Positions 1-5,963 of a stretch of DNA of 10,807 bases are shown in pieces; within the stretch, counting starts at the first letter, position 1, and every line of letters starts with the position of its first letter. The notes below the pieces were generated by a model, which was not told the origin of the DNA, searched no databases, and worked only from the letters and a program-made list of their open reading frames with translations. Source of the stretch: Clostridium sp. AF27-2AA (lineage in GTDB: Bacteria > Bacillota > Clostridia > Lachnospirales > Lachnospiraceae); the NCBI RefSeq assembly GCF_003478505.1, contig NZ_QUFI01000028.1, forward strand, positions 1-10,807. The letters run 5' to 3'. A program made the translations under genes and the position numbers.

Positions 1-80
1 CATCGTCCGAACACGGCACTTATATTTTGCGCAGCGGGATATCACCCCGTCCTGCTTCGGACCTTTTGTGACTATTCTTA
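1..80 (-). repeat. Left-edge copy of a conserved ~80-nt RNA-like element
   Basis: Read on the minus strand from 80 to 1, this stretch matches plus-strand 10720-10800. Shared blocks are AGAATAG, the 16-base GAAGCAGGACGGGGTG, TATCC, and AAATATAAGTGC, with a few small gaps between them. Roughly four in five aligned positions agree by eye. Possible pairings here are GTCCGAA with TTCGGAC (outer) and GCAG/GGG with CCC/CTGC (inner). It begins about 15 nt past the TAA of the J-protein gene, with no intrinsic terminator between, and runs to or past the window edge. The repetition is seen directly; that it works as RNA is inference. I cannot match it to a known family. Confidence 0.6.
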
Positions 81-95
81 AATTGTTACTTCACA

Positions 96-1157
96 TTACG
101 CGGCGTGGAACCCGCTTTTCTTTCGATTGCTTGCTGCCTCAAACTCTCTCAGCTTTGCTAATGCTTCCGCACTTAAGTTTGTCGGCACTTCAATCTGGAC
201 GGTTACATAGAGATCACCGAAGGTCTTCGGATCCCGCATATTGGCTGCGCCTTTGCCTTTCAGGCGGATCTTGGAGCCGGACTGGGTGCCCGGTTTGATG
301 CGGCAGGATACACGGCCATTTAAGGTATTGATGATGGCCTCGCCGCCCAGCACTGCCGTAGTGAACGGAATGTTTGCTGTGGTATAGACATCCGCGCCTT
401 TTCTGGTGAAGCCCGGCTTCTCCGCAACATGAATGCAGATCAGCAGGTCTCCGGCCGGAGCACCGTTTACGCCTGCGCCGCCCTTGCCCTGCAGGCGAAG
501 GCTCTTGCCATCTTCCATGCCTGCCGGAATATGGAGCTGCAGTGTCTGTTTCCGTCCGTCGGAGCCGGTCAGTGTAATCATCTTGTCACAGCCGAAAGCG
601 GCCTCATCAAATGTCACAGTCAGGTCAGAAGTAATATCCTGGCCGCAGCTCTGATATCTGGATGTTCTCCGCTTTCCGCCATGTCCTCCAAACATACCAC
701 CGAACATGCCGTCCAGAATGTCATCCATGTCTTCCGGATTGCCCTCAAAATGAAACTCCTGGTATCCGCTGTTCGGATCACCGGAATAACTATGGAACCC
801 TCCGGCACCATGACCAAAGCCACCTGTTCCGCTGCCGAAACCTCCATGGAATTCACCAAAACCACTGGCTCCACCGAAGCCTCCAAAGCCGCCATATCCT
901 CCGGCTGCCGCCTTCGGATCGAACCCGGCCTCGAATGCTGCCGCGCCAAACTGGTCGTACAGTTTCTTCTTCTCCGGATCACTCAAAACATCATAGGCTT
1001 CATTTATCTCTTTAAACCGCTCTGCTGCCACGGTATCGTTCGGATTGCTGTCCGGATGATACTTTTTGGCAAGTTTACGGTATGCTTTCTTAATTTCTGC
1101 ATCACTCGCTGTCTTGGACACACCGAGCACTTCATAAAAATCTCTCTTTGCAGCCAT
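96..1157 (-). CDS. DnaJ-like J-domain co-chaperone without zinc finger (CbpA/type II)
   Basis: Hsp40-type cytoplasmic co-chaperone of about 353 residues, expected to stimulate DnaK ATP hydrolysis and deliver substrates. The J domain covers residues 6-70 with the HPD triad at 34-36. A glycine/phenylalanine-rich linker runs from about 86 to 120. The two beta-barrel substrate-binding domains of the DnaJ C-terminal family follow from about 170 to 340. The four CxxCxGxG zinc repeats of classical DnaJ are absent, so this is a type II, CbpA-like protein rather than the dnaK-operon DnaJ. The start at 1157 puts the J domain at the N terminus and has AGGGTG upstream; an in-frame ATG at 1211 would add 18 residues that do not resemble a J domain and was rejected. 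It stands alone, with its own promoter and no CIRCE. Family is certain; the exact client or role is not. Confidence 0.93.
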   Translation of the reverse strand: MAAKRDFYEVLGVSKTASDAEIKKAYRKLAKKYHPDSNPNDTVAAERFKEINEAYDVLSDPEKKKLYDQFGAAAFEAGFDPKAAAGGYGGFGGFGGASGFGEFHGGFGSGTGGFGHGAGGFHSYSGDPNSGYQEFHFEGNPEDMDDILDGMFGGMFGGHGGKRRTSRYQSCGQDITSDLTVTFDEAAFGCDKMITLTGSDGRKQTLQLHIPAGMEDGKSLRLQGKGGAGVNGAPAGDLLICIHVAEKPGFTRKGADVYTTANIPFTTAVLGGEAIINTLNGRVSCRIKPGTQSGSKIRLKGKGAANMRDPKTFGDLYVTVQIEVPTNLSAEALAKLREFEAASNRKKSGFHAA

Positions 1158-1180
1158 TGTTCTCACCCTGCTTTCTAAAT

Positions 1181-1217
1181 TGGCTGCTACCCACGCATTA
1201 CACATGGACAACAGCCA
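1181..1217 (-). other. Stem-loop in the J-protein leader
   Basis: In the transcript leader, TGGCTG (1212-1217) can pair with CAGCCA (1181-1186). Inside it CCATG pairs with CGTGG, allowing one G-U pair. The ribosome binding site lies downstream and is not obviously covered. The pairing is seen; function is unknown and a chance fold is possible. Confidence 0.3.
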
Positions 1218-1247
1218 GAATCATACATTTTGACTTGTTCTATTTGT

Positions 1248-1275
1248 ATTATAACACGCATTTTATGAATAGCAA
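1248..1275 (-). promoter_or_regulatory. Sigma-A promoter of the J-protein gene
   Basis: On the minus strand TTGCTA (1270-1275) is followed after 16 bp by a perfect TATAAT (1248-1253) preceded by TGT, giving an extended -10. Transcription would start near 1241, leaving a leader of about 84 nt. No CIRCE is present, so this J-protein is probably not under HrcA. Confidence 0.75.
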
Positions 1276-1321
1276 GGGGGAACAATAAAATTAACATAAA
1301 AAACACAATTTCTATTTTTTA

Positions 1322-2764
1322 TTATTTTACCGACACCATATCCCGGTTTGTCTTGTAATAAGTTGCCCTGGAAATCTTCCCCGGAATCAAATATCCCTCC
1401 GCTTCCAGATTTCCAAGAATTTTCTTTCTCAGATAAGTGGAATTACTGATTCCCAGATATTCCGCGATTTCGGATGCTTTATGAGCCTGATAATAGCAGA
1501 ATGCCAGCACTTTTCCATCCATTTCTGTTCCGTTCGCGATGGGAATATAATCCACCACCGGTATGCTGCTGTCCTCCACTCCGTCCAGATATGTCAGATC
1601 CGGCAGAACCAGCGTAAAATGATCCGATGAGGAATAAATGTATGGTTTATGTTTCTCATCTGCCTCTGCATATTCCTCTGTGATCTTGTCAAATCCAGTT
1701 CCTGCTGCCTCCATGACGTTGCAGGCCACCAGAACACCCGTGATCAGTTCATTTCTCTGCTTGGATATAATTCCTGATAAGTCATAGGTCTTTCCCAGTT
1801 TTTCACCCCGGTAAAAGCCTCCTGGCGAAGAAATTTCCAGGCGGTCCTTAAACATATCCACCTGAATCTGTGTTCCATCTAAAAAATAATCCCGGTGCGC
1901 AACTGCATTGACCACGCCCTCAAACAGGGCGCGCTGCGGATACGCGTCAATATTCTTTCTGGTATCCTCCAGCTTAATCATGGAATGATTCATTCTCTGG
2001 TTTACAAAATCCATGATATACTGAATGGTTGAGGTAATGTTCCCATGAAAGCGATTAATGGTAATGATCCGCTCGCTTCCCTTGTTGAATCCGGAGAATA
2101 CGGAACACTGCACTTCTGTTTTTCTTCCATCATAATGATCGGTAAACAGAACTGCTCCATTGGCCAGATAGCCCTCTTTATTATAAAAGCCCAGCGACTG
2201 AAGCGCCTTCTCCTTTAATTCCTTCCCATCATTGTGTTCGGAATAAAAGGCCCGAAGCATGGAAATCTCGTCTGCATTATACTTTTCATCCGAAACAAGA
2301 ATATCGTACTGGACGTTCTTGCTTTTCACGCTCATTTCTATGATTTCTTCATAAGTAGCTCCATTCGTAAAGCCATCTCTTCTCATAAAAATAGACGGAA
2401 TGTTTTTGTATTTCAAAATAACCGGCTTCACCGCAGACTCCGGCACTTCTACCCGGATAATGAAACGCTCGGTTCCATTGATCTCATAGCGAAGAAATGA
2501 AATGCTCATCTGCGGCCTTGGTGTCAGATGCTCATTCACCTGATTGTTAAAATAATTCCGCTCATTATCTGCATTCTTTTTATCAAATCCAATCAGTTTA
2601 TTGCTCTTATCCTCTACACCAATATAAAATGCGCCGCCAGCCGCATTCGCAAACCCCGCAATGCTTTTTAACCAGCCCACCACATCTTCCCGGTTCAGTT
2701 TACTCTTGCACTCCAGCTTGTCACTTTCCAGGCAGACACCCGGGATCAATTCTTCCAGATACAT
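1322..2764 (-). CDS. Schlafen/AlbA_2-domain ATP-binding transcriptional regulator
   Basis: A 480-residue protein of the group annotated as ATP-binding or putative DNA-binding proteins with a Schlafen-like N terminus. Residues 12-140 form the AlbA_2 (divergent AAA_4/SLFN) domain, with ECKSKL at 18-23 and GFANAAGGAFYIGV at 37-50. A GHKL-type ATPase region follows (HATPase_c_4 style) with the N-box-like FEGVVNAVAHRDY at 281-293 and a GTGF turn at 355-358. A winged helix-turn-helix lies near 415-465 (SEIAEYLGIS, then a recognition helix). The ATG at 2764 has GAGGT seven bases upstream. Immediately upstream lies an array of TGAAG repeats that could be its own operator. Members are presumed regulators, but ligands and targets are largely unknown. 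Domain calls are confident; function is not. Its downstream side has only an A/T hairpin, so termination before the J-protein gene is doubtful. Confidence 0.88.
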   Translation of the reverse strand: MYLEELIPGVCLESDKLECKSKLNREDVVGWLKSIAGFANAAGGAFYIGVEDKSNKLIGFDKKNADNERNYFNNQVNEHLTPRPQMSISFLRYEINGTERFIIRVEVPESAVKPVILKYKNIPSIFMRRDGFTNGATYEEIIEMSVKSKNVQYDILVSDEKYNADEISMLRAFYSEHNDGKELKEKALQSLGFYNKEGYLANGAVLFTDHYDGRKTEVQCSVFSGFNKGSERIITINRFHGNITSTIQYIMDFVNQRMNHSMIKLEDTRKNIDAYPQRALFEGVVNAVAHRDYFLDGTQIQVDMFKDRLEISSPGGFYRGEKLGKTYDLSGIISKQRNELITGVLVACNVMEAAGTGFDKITEEYAEADEKHKPYIYSSSDHFTLVLPDLTYLDGVEDSSIPVVDYIPIANGTEMDGKVLAFCYYQAHKASEIAEYLGISNSTYLRKKILGNLEAEGYLIPGKISRATYYKTNRDMVSVK

Positions 2765-2809
2765 GTTTTTACCTCATAATACACGGCAGATTCTAGCAGT
2801 TTCTAATTG

Positions 2810-2882
2810 CTTTCATTTTACTTCACGAAAACTTCAATACTACTTCAATATAAGCTTCAACACTACTTCAATTTAACTTCAG
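2810..2882 (-). repeat. Array of six (seven) TGAAG repeats phased at 11-12 bp
   Basis: Read on the minus strand, units CTGAAGTTAAA, TTGAAGTAGTG, TTGAAGCTTATA, TTGAAGTAGTA, TTGAAGTTTTC and GTGAAGTAAAA follow each other without gaps. The CTTC cores on the plus strand start at 2821, 2832, 2843, 2855, 2866 and 2877. A degenerate seventh unit, TGAAAG, sits at 2810-2815. One core per helical turn places all sites on the same DNA face, as expected for cooperative protein binding. The array ends about 45 bp before the start codon of the Schlafen-type regulator. The repeats are seen; the operator role is inferred. Confidence 0.75.
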
Positions 2883-2901
2883 TTTGAACAGAACTAATAG
2901 A

Positions 2902-2910
2902 AGTATATCA
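2902..2910 (-). promoter_or_regulatory. Candidate extended -10 promoter for the Schlafen-type gene
   Basis: The minus strand reads TGA TATACT, an extended -10 one base from consensus, with no good -35. Transcription from it would start near 2895, placing the TGAAG array just downstream of the start point, where bound protein could block RNA polymerase. A further TGAAG-like site (TATGAAGTG) lies upstream around 2920-2930. Confidence 0.4.
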
Positions 2911-2983
2911 TTTCACCTCACACTTCATACCCAAAATCACCCAATCAATGGACGCGTGACTGGCATTTCATCAATATCCAGCG

Positions 2984-3032
2984 AAAAAGGCCTGGGATTC
3001 CCGCACATTGCAGTGCGTTCCCCAGACCTTTT
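2984..3032 (-). terminator. Intrinsic terminator of the DUF362 gene
   Basis: On the minus strand AAAAGGTCTGGG pairs with CCCAGGCCTTTT (12 pairs, one G-U) and an inner CGCAC/GTGCG stem caps the hairpin. A TTTTT run ends it at 2984. It begins 14 nt past the stop codon. On the plus strand the stem has a C-A mismatch and no gene enters from the left, so the minus orientation is preferred. Confidence 0.88.
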
Positions 3033-3046
3033 CATTACATTCTTAT

Positions 3047-4072
3047 TTACTTACTGTATTTGATCTTTCTTACCTGGCCAAACGGTACCACGCCCTCGAC
3101 TGCCTTTGCCGCATCGATGACTGCATCGTCGTTATCCAGGTCGATAAGGCGGTAGCGGTCGTTGCCCATGCCCAGTTCCTTCATGTAGGAAAGCTGGCGC
3201 ATGCTGTGGCGGCTGAGCATACGCTCAGTCAGTGCCTTATGATCCTCTTCCTTCATGGCAAATACCATGTCCACGCAGGCCTGGTCTGCTGCCAGAATGT
3301 CTGCGGACGCCACGATTCCTACATCCGGGGTAACGACCGGCTCTGCGCCTACGCCCTCGCAGTCGCAAGAGACAGACATGTTGCGCATCACATTAACAAA
3401 CGCGATATGATCACCAAAATGATCTACGACGGACTTGGTGGATTCGCTGATGCGCTCCATCAGTTCCTCGGTGGCAATGCTCCACATATTGTCAGAACCC
3501 TCTGCGGTATGGATCATCGCTTTACCGATGCGTCCGTCCGCACAGCCAATACCGATATTTTTGTTGGAGCCGCCGAAGCCGCCCATCACGTGGCCCTTGA
3601 AGTGGGTCAGAACCAGCAGAGAATCGTAATTTAACAGATTCTTGCCGACACTCATCTCGGTGAACCACTTACCGTTCTTCACCAGAAGCATCACGGTTCC
3701 ATCCTCATCCATAATGTCTACCGGGCAGAAAGTCCAGCCATTGACCTTTAGGGTCTCTCTGTGCTGCTCTGTGGTGTAACGGTCACCCTCGTAGTAGGTG
3801 TTGGTCTCAACAATGTTTGCCTCCGGAAGTTCGGATACCAGAAGCTCCTTCACCCACGGACGCGGGATGATGTTCGGGCCGTTTTTCTCGCCGGTGTGAA
3901 GCTTCACGCCGGTCTTGCCGGAAATATGCTCCTTGATACGGTTATAAACTTTCTTCAAACCTTCCCCAGAAAGATCTCTGGTGAAATATACCACAGACTC
4001 CTCGCCGGTTCTCTGGTCATACGGCACATACTGGCTGCCATTGGTTGCTGCAACTGGTTTCTGGTCGCTCAT
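3047..4072 (-). CDS. DUF362 domain-containing protein
   Basis: A 341-residue cytoplasmic protein of the DUF362 family, whose biochemical function is unsettled although many members carry iron-sulfur clusters. The family hallmark is clear at 155-177: LTHFKGH followed by GGFGG, KN and IGC. An acidic loop region near 90-120 and a CDC pair at 236-238 follow. The C-terminal 4Fe-4S ferredoxin module found in many relatives is missing, so any metal site would have to use the scattered cysteines (116, 177, 236, 238). The ATG at 4072 was chosen because AGGAGG lies eight bases upstream; an upstream ATG at 4120 lacks such a site. It is a single-gene unit with its own terminator, and its promoter carries a 14-bp palindrome. 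Family is confident; function is unknown. Confidence 0.9.
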   Translation of the reverse strand: MSDQKPVAATNGSQYVPYDQRTGEESVVYFTRDLSGEGLKKVYNRIKEHISGKTGVKLHTGEKNGPNIIPRPWVKELLVSELPEANIVETNTYYEGDRYTTEQHRETLKVNGWTFCPVDIMDEDGTVMLLVKNGKWFTEMSVGKNLLNYDSLLVLTHFKGHVMGGFGGSNKNIGIGCADGRIGKAMIHTAEGSDNMWSIATEELMERISESTKSVVDHFGDHIAFVNVMRNMSVSCDCEGVGAEPVVTPDVGIVASADILAADQACVDMVFAMKEEDHKALTERMLSRHSMRQLSYMKELGMGNDRYRLIDLDNDDAVIDAAKAVEGVVPFGQVRKIKYSK

Positions 4073-4132
4073 GAAATTTCCTCCTATTTCTATCAATCGT
4101 CTTCCTGTTTGAAAACACAATTTTCTGGATAT

Positions 4133-4163
4133 ATCATAGCGCCTAAAGTTAACTTTACCTCAA
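4133..4163 (-). promoter_or_regulatory. Candidate promoter of the DUF362 gene
   Basis: Minus strand TTGAGG (4158-4163), 19-bp spacer, TATGAT (4133-4138). The spacer is long and the -35 imperfect, which suits a weak or regulated promoter. Transcription would start near 4126, about 55 nt before the start codon. Confidence 0.45.
4144..4157. promoter_or_regulatory. 14-bp perfect palindrome, candidate operator
   Basis: TAAAGTTAACTTTA is a perfect palindrome lying inside the -35/-10 spacer of the candidate DUF362 promoter and abutting the -35. This is a classic position for a dimeric repressor. The palindrome is seen; the regulator is unknown. A/T-rich palindromes also arise by chance. Confidence 0.5.
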
Positions 4164-4251
4164 GCATTTTTTCAAAATTATCCGCAAAATTTTCCAGGCC
4201 GCCCCTGTAGCCATTTATCACACCGCAAATCACCCCGCAAATATCATTTCT

Positions 4252-4791
4252 TTAGAAATCATACCGCACAACCTCGCAGTTCTTCACGCCATACCCAGCA
4301 AACTCCTCATTGGTCATATCCGTAAAATAAGACTGCACTACTCTGGCAATGCCATTGTGAGCCACCAGAATATAGTTTTTTTCCTCAGACTGTGCCTTAA
4401 TTTCATCTAACAGGTTATAAATACGCTGGGCCAGGCGCAGCATGGACTCACCGCCCTCATAGCTGCAGGCAAAGGACTGCTTTGCCACTTTAAATTCCGC
4501 CCCGCCTCTCGGCGTAGACTCCCACTTGCCAAAGTTCTGCTCTTTTAAGCGCGGTTCCATTCGCGCCGGAATCCCGGTAATCTCAGAAATATGCTTTGCG
4601 GTATCAGCCGCACGCGTAAGCGGGGAATACAAAATTTCATCCGCGTGAATGTGCTCCTCCAGGATCTTTTTTCCGGTTGCGATAGCCTGCTCATGTCCAA
4701 GCTCTGTCAGGGCAATGTCTGTCGCGCCGCAGATCTTACCTTCCACATTCCATACGGTCTGTCCGTGTCTTACAAAATAAAAATGTCCCAT
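4252..4791 (-). CDS. Histidine phosphatase (phosphoglycerate mutase-like) family protein
   Basis: A 179-residue member of the histidine phosphatase superfamily, which transfers phosphate through a histidine intermediate. The catalytic motif FVRHGQT has R8, H9 and G10. The second arginine is R60 (SPLTRAADTA), the acid/base glutamate is probably E84 (RLKEQNFGKWE), and the second histidine is H145 (LVAHNG). The length is right for small single-domain members such as the CobC/PhoE/GpmB group. The substrate cannot be read from sequence: alpha-ribazole phosphate, sugar phosphates and 3-phosphoglycerate are all possible, and no cobalamin genes are nearby. The ATG at 4791 has AAAGGAG seven bases upstream. 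Divergent from sigG. Confidence 0.92.
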   Translation of the reverse strand: MGHFYFVRHGQTVWNVEGKICGATDIALTELGHEQAIATGKKILEEHIHADEILYSPLTRAADTAKHISEITGIPARMEPRLKEQNFGKWESTPRGGAEFKVAKQSFACSYEGGESMLRLAQRIYNLLDEIKAQSEEKNYILVAHNGIARVVQSYFTDMTNEEFAGYGVKNCEVVRYDF

Positions 4792-4830
4792 GGGTCTGCT
4801 CCTTTATTTTTCGTATTGTGGTCTCTTATC

Positions 4831-4859
4831 ATCATAAACAGGCGTCCGCAAAAAAGCAA
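4831..4859 (-). promoter_or_regulatory. Candidate sigma-A promoter of the histidine phosphatase
   Basis: Minus strand TTGCTT (4854-4859), 17-bp spacer, TATGAT (4831-4836). The -10 is one base off consensus and the spacing ideal, but the -35 keeps only TTG. Start would be near 4825, giving a short leader. Confidence 0.5.
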
Positions 4860-4889
4860 CGTAAAAATTGGGGCAGGTAATTTCTGGAA

Positions 4890-4919
4890 GTATAAATGTA
4901 TTCATTTCCGTAAATCATG
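4890..4919 (+). promoter_or_regulatory. Candidate forespore (sigma-F/G type) promoter of sigG
   Basis: GTATA (4890-4894) matches the GYATA -35 of forespore sigma factors. After 15 bp comes GTAAATCATG (4910-4919), a partial match to the GGnnAnAnTn -10. In Bacillus subtilis sigG is read by sigma-F and then by its own product. No good sigma-A promoter was seen for this gene. Assignment by eye only. Confidence 0.4.
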
Positions 4920-4934
4920 TTTTATGTAGCAAAC

Positions 4935-4970
4935 CTGCCTGACTGCGCATCACGTTTTTCAGGCAGTCAG
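4935..4970 (+). promoter_or_regulatory. sigG leader hairpin with two alternative registers
   Basis: Left arm CTGCCTGACTGC (4935-4946) faces right arm TCAGGCAGTCAG (4959-4970). CTGCCTGA can pair with TCAGGCAG, or CTGACTGC with GCAGTCAG. Each pairing gives 8 perfect pairs and a 16-nt loop, and the two exclude each other. It lies in the leader between the candidate promoter and the ribosome binding site at 5008-5012. There is no U-run, so it is not a terminator. Confidence 0.6.
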
Positions 4971-5020
4971 AATGCTGCAAAAACATCCAGAAAACAACAC
5001 GATTTGCGGAGGTAAGGAAC

Positions 5021-5797
5021 ATGGCGGGCTACAAAGTGGAAATCTGCGGAGTCAATACGGCGAAGCTGCCCCTGCTTACGAATGAGGAAAAGGACGCGCT
5101 GTTTCAGCGGATCCTGCAAGGTGACGAGGAAGCCAGAGAACAGTACATCAAGGGAAACCTGCGCCTGGTCCTAAGTGTGATCCAGCGTTTTTCCAGCAGC
5201 AATGAAAATGTGGATGACCTGTTTCAGATCGGATGCATCGGCCTGATCAAGGCCATTGACAATTTTGATATTACCCAGAATGTCCGTTTTTCTACCTATG
5301 CGGTTCCCATGATCCTGGGCGAGGTCCGGCGCTATCTGCGGGACAACAACTCCATCCGGGTCAGCCGCTCCCTCCGGGACACAGCCTACAAGGCCATCTA
5401 CGCCAGAGAAGGCCTGACCCGCAAAAACTCCCGGGAACCAACCCTTATGGAAATTGCCCAGGAAATCGGCATCAGCAAAGAAGACATCACCTACGCCCTG
5501 GATGCCATCCAGAGTCCGGTCAGTCTCTACGAGCCCATCTACACCGATGGCGGTGATCCGCTGTATGTGATGGACCAGATTAAAGATAAGAAGAGTTCCG
5601 AGGAAAACTGGGTGGAGGAAATTTCCCTGCGGGAAGCCATGAACCGGCTGCCCGGACGGGAACGCCACATCATTGATCTGCGTTTTTTTGAAGGTAAAAC
5701 CCAGACTGAGGTTGCCGAGGAGATCCATATCAGCCAGGCTCAGGTGTCACGGCTGGAGAAAAACGCGCTGAAAACCATGCGGAATTATCTAAATTAA
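5021..5797 (+). CDS. sigG: RNA polymerase sporulation sigma factor SigG
   Basis: Late forespore sigma factor of 258 residues that directs RNA polymerase to spore-protection and germination genes after engulfment. It carries the SigG-type N terminus KVEICGVNTAKLP (5-17), region 2 with GNLRLVLSVIQRF (45-57), VDDLFQIGCIGLIKAIDNFD (64-83) and FSTYAVPMILGEVRRYLRDN (90-109), region 3 near 113-185, and region 4 with a helix-turn-helix near 225-247 (TQTEVAEEIHISQAQVSRLE). By memory it aligns with Bacillus subtilis SigG along its length, and the SigG-specific KVEICGV separates it from SigF and SigB. The ATG at 5021 has GGAGG eight bases upstream. Unlike in Bacillus, spoIIGA and sigE are not next to it here. 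It shows that the organism descends from, and probably still is, a spore former. Confidence 0.96.
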   Translation: MAGYKVEICGVNTAKLPLLTNEEKDALFQRILQGDEEAREQYIKGNLRLVLSVIQRFSSSNENVDDLFQIGCIGLIKAIDNFDITQNVRFSTYAVPMILGEVRRYLRDNNSIRVSRSLRDTAYKAIYAREGLTRKNSREPTLMEIAQEIGISKEDITYALDAIQSPVSLYEPIYTDGGDPLYVMDQIKDKKSSEENWVEEISLREAMNRLPGRERHIIDLRFFEGKTQTEVAEEIHISQAQVSRLEKNALKTMRNYLN

Positions 5798-5820
5798 CAC
5801 AGGATTGTCCTTTTGTTTTC

Positions 5821-5849
5821 TTTACATCCGTACCGTTATATGATATTAT
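5821..5849 (+). promoter_or_regulatory. Sigma-A promoter of the secreted-protein gene
   Basis: TTTACA (5821-5826), 17-bp spacer, TATTAT (5844-5849) preceded by TGA (extended -10). Each hexamer is one base from consensus. Start would be near 5856. Between sigG and this promoter only a four-pair AGGA/TCCT hairpin with a T-rich tail is visible, so some read-through from sigG is possible. Confidence 0.75.
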
Positions 5850-5873
5850 TATAGTAACGATAACGTGTAAATC

Positions 5874-5921
5874 GCCGTTTTGCCATACAGCGCATTTTAT
5901 TATAAATCAGGCAAAACCGGC
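5874..5921 (+). other. Stable leader stem-loop before the secreted-protein gene
   Basis: GTTTTGCC (5877-5884) pairs perfectly with GGCAAAAC (5910-5917), and GCC (5874-5876) with GGC (5919-5921) across one bulged C. The loop is 25 nt. It begins about 18 nt after the predicted transcript start and ends about 40 nt before the chosen start codon. It could stabilise the mRNA or bind a regulator; there is no U-run. Confidence 0.5.
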
Positions 5922-5963
5922 AGCCATCATCAGAGGATGAAGAAAGCAGGATGGTTACGCAGA

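Noticed and set aside
429..1178. 249-codon open frame on the plus strand opposite the J-protein
   Set aside because: Antisense to a well-supported J-domain gene; no recognisable domain or start signal.
1279..1321. A/T hairpin (ATAAAAAA/TTTTTTAT) behind the Schlafen-type gene as a terminator
   Set aside because: The stem has no G-C pairs and would be weak; left as uncertain read-through into the J-protein gene rather than called.
1322..2764. Reading the Schlafen-type gene as part of an anti-phage defence system
   Set aside because: No partner nuclease, toxin, helicase or other defence gene is next to it, and the protein ends in a winged helix like a transcription regulator.
4175..4245. Repeated CCGCAAA words between the phosphatase and DUF362 genes
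   Set aside because: Three short copies with irregular spacing and no pairing partner; likely chance.
5804..5822. AGGA/TCCT mini-hairpin with T-rich tail behind sigG as a terminator
   Set aside because: Only four pairs; too short to support on its own.
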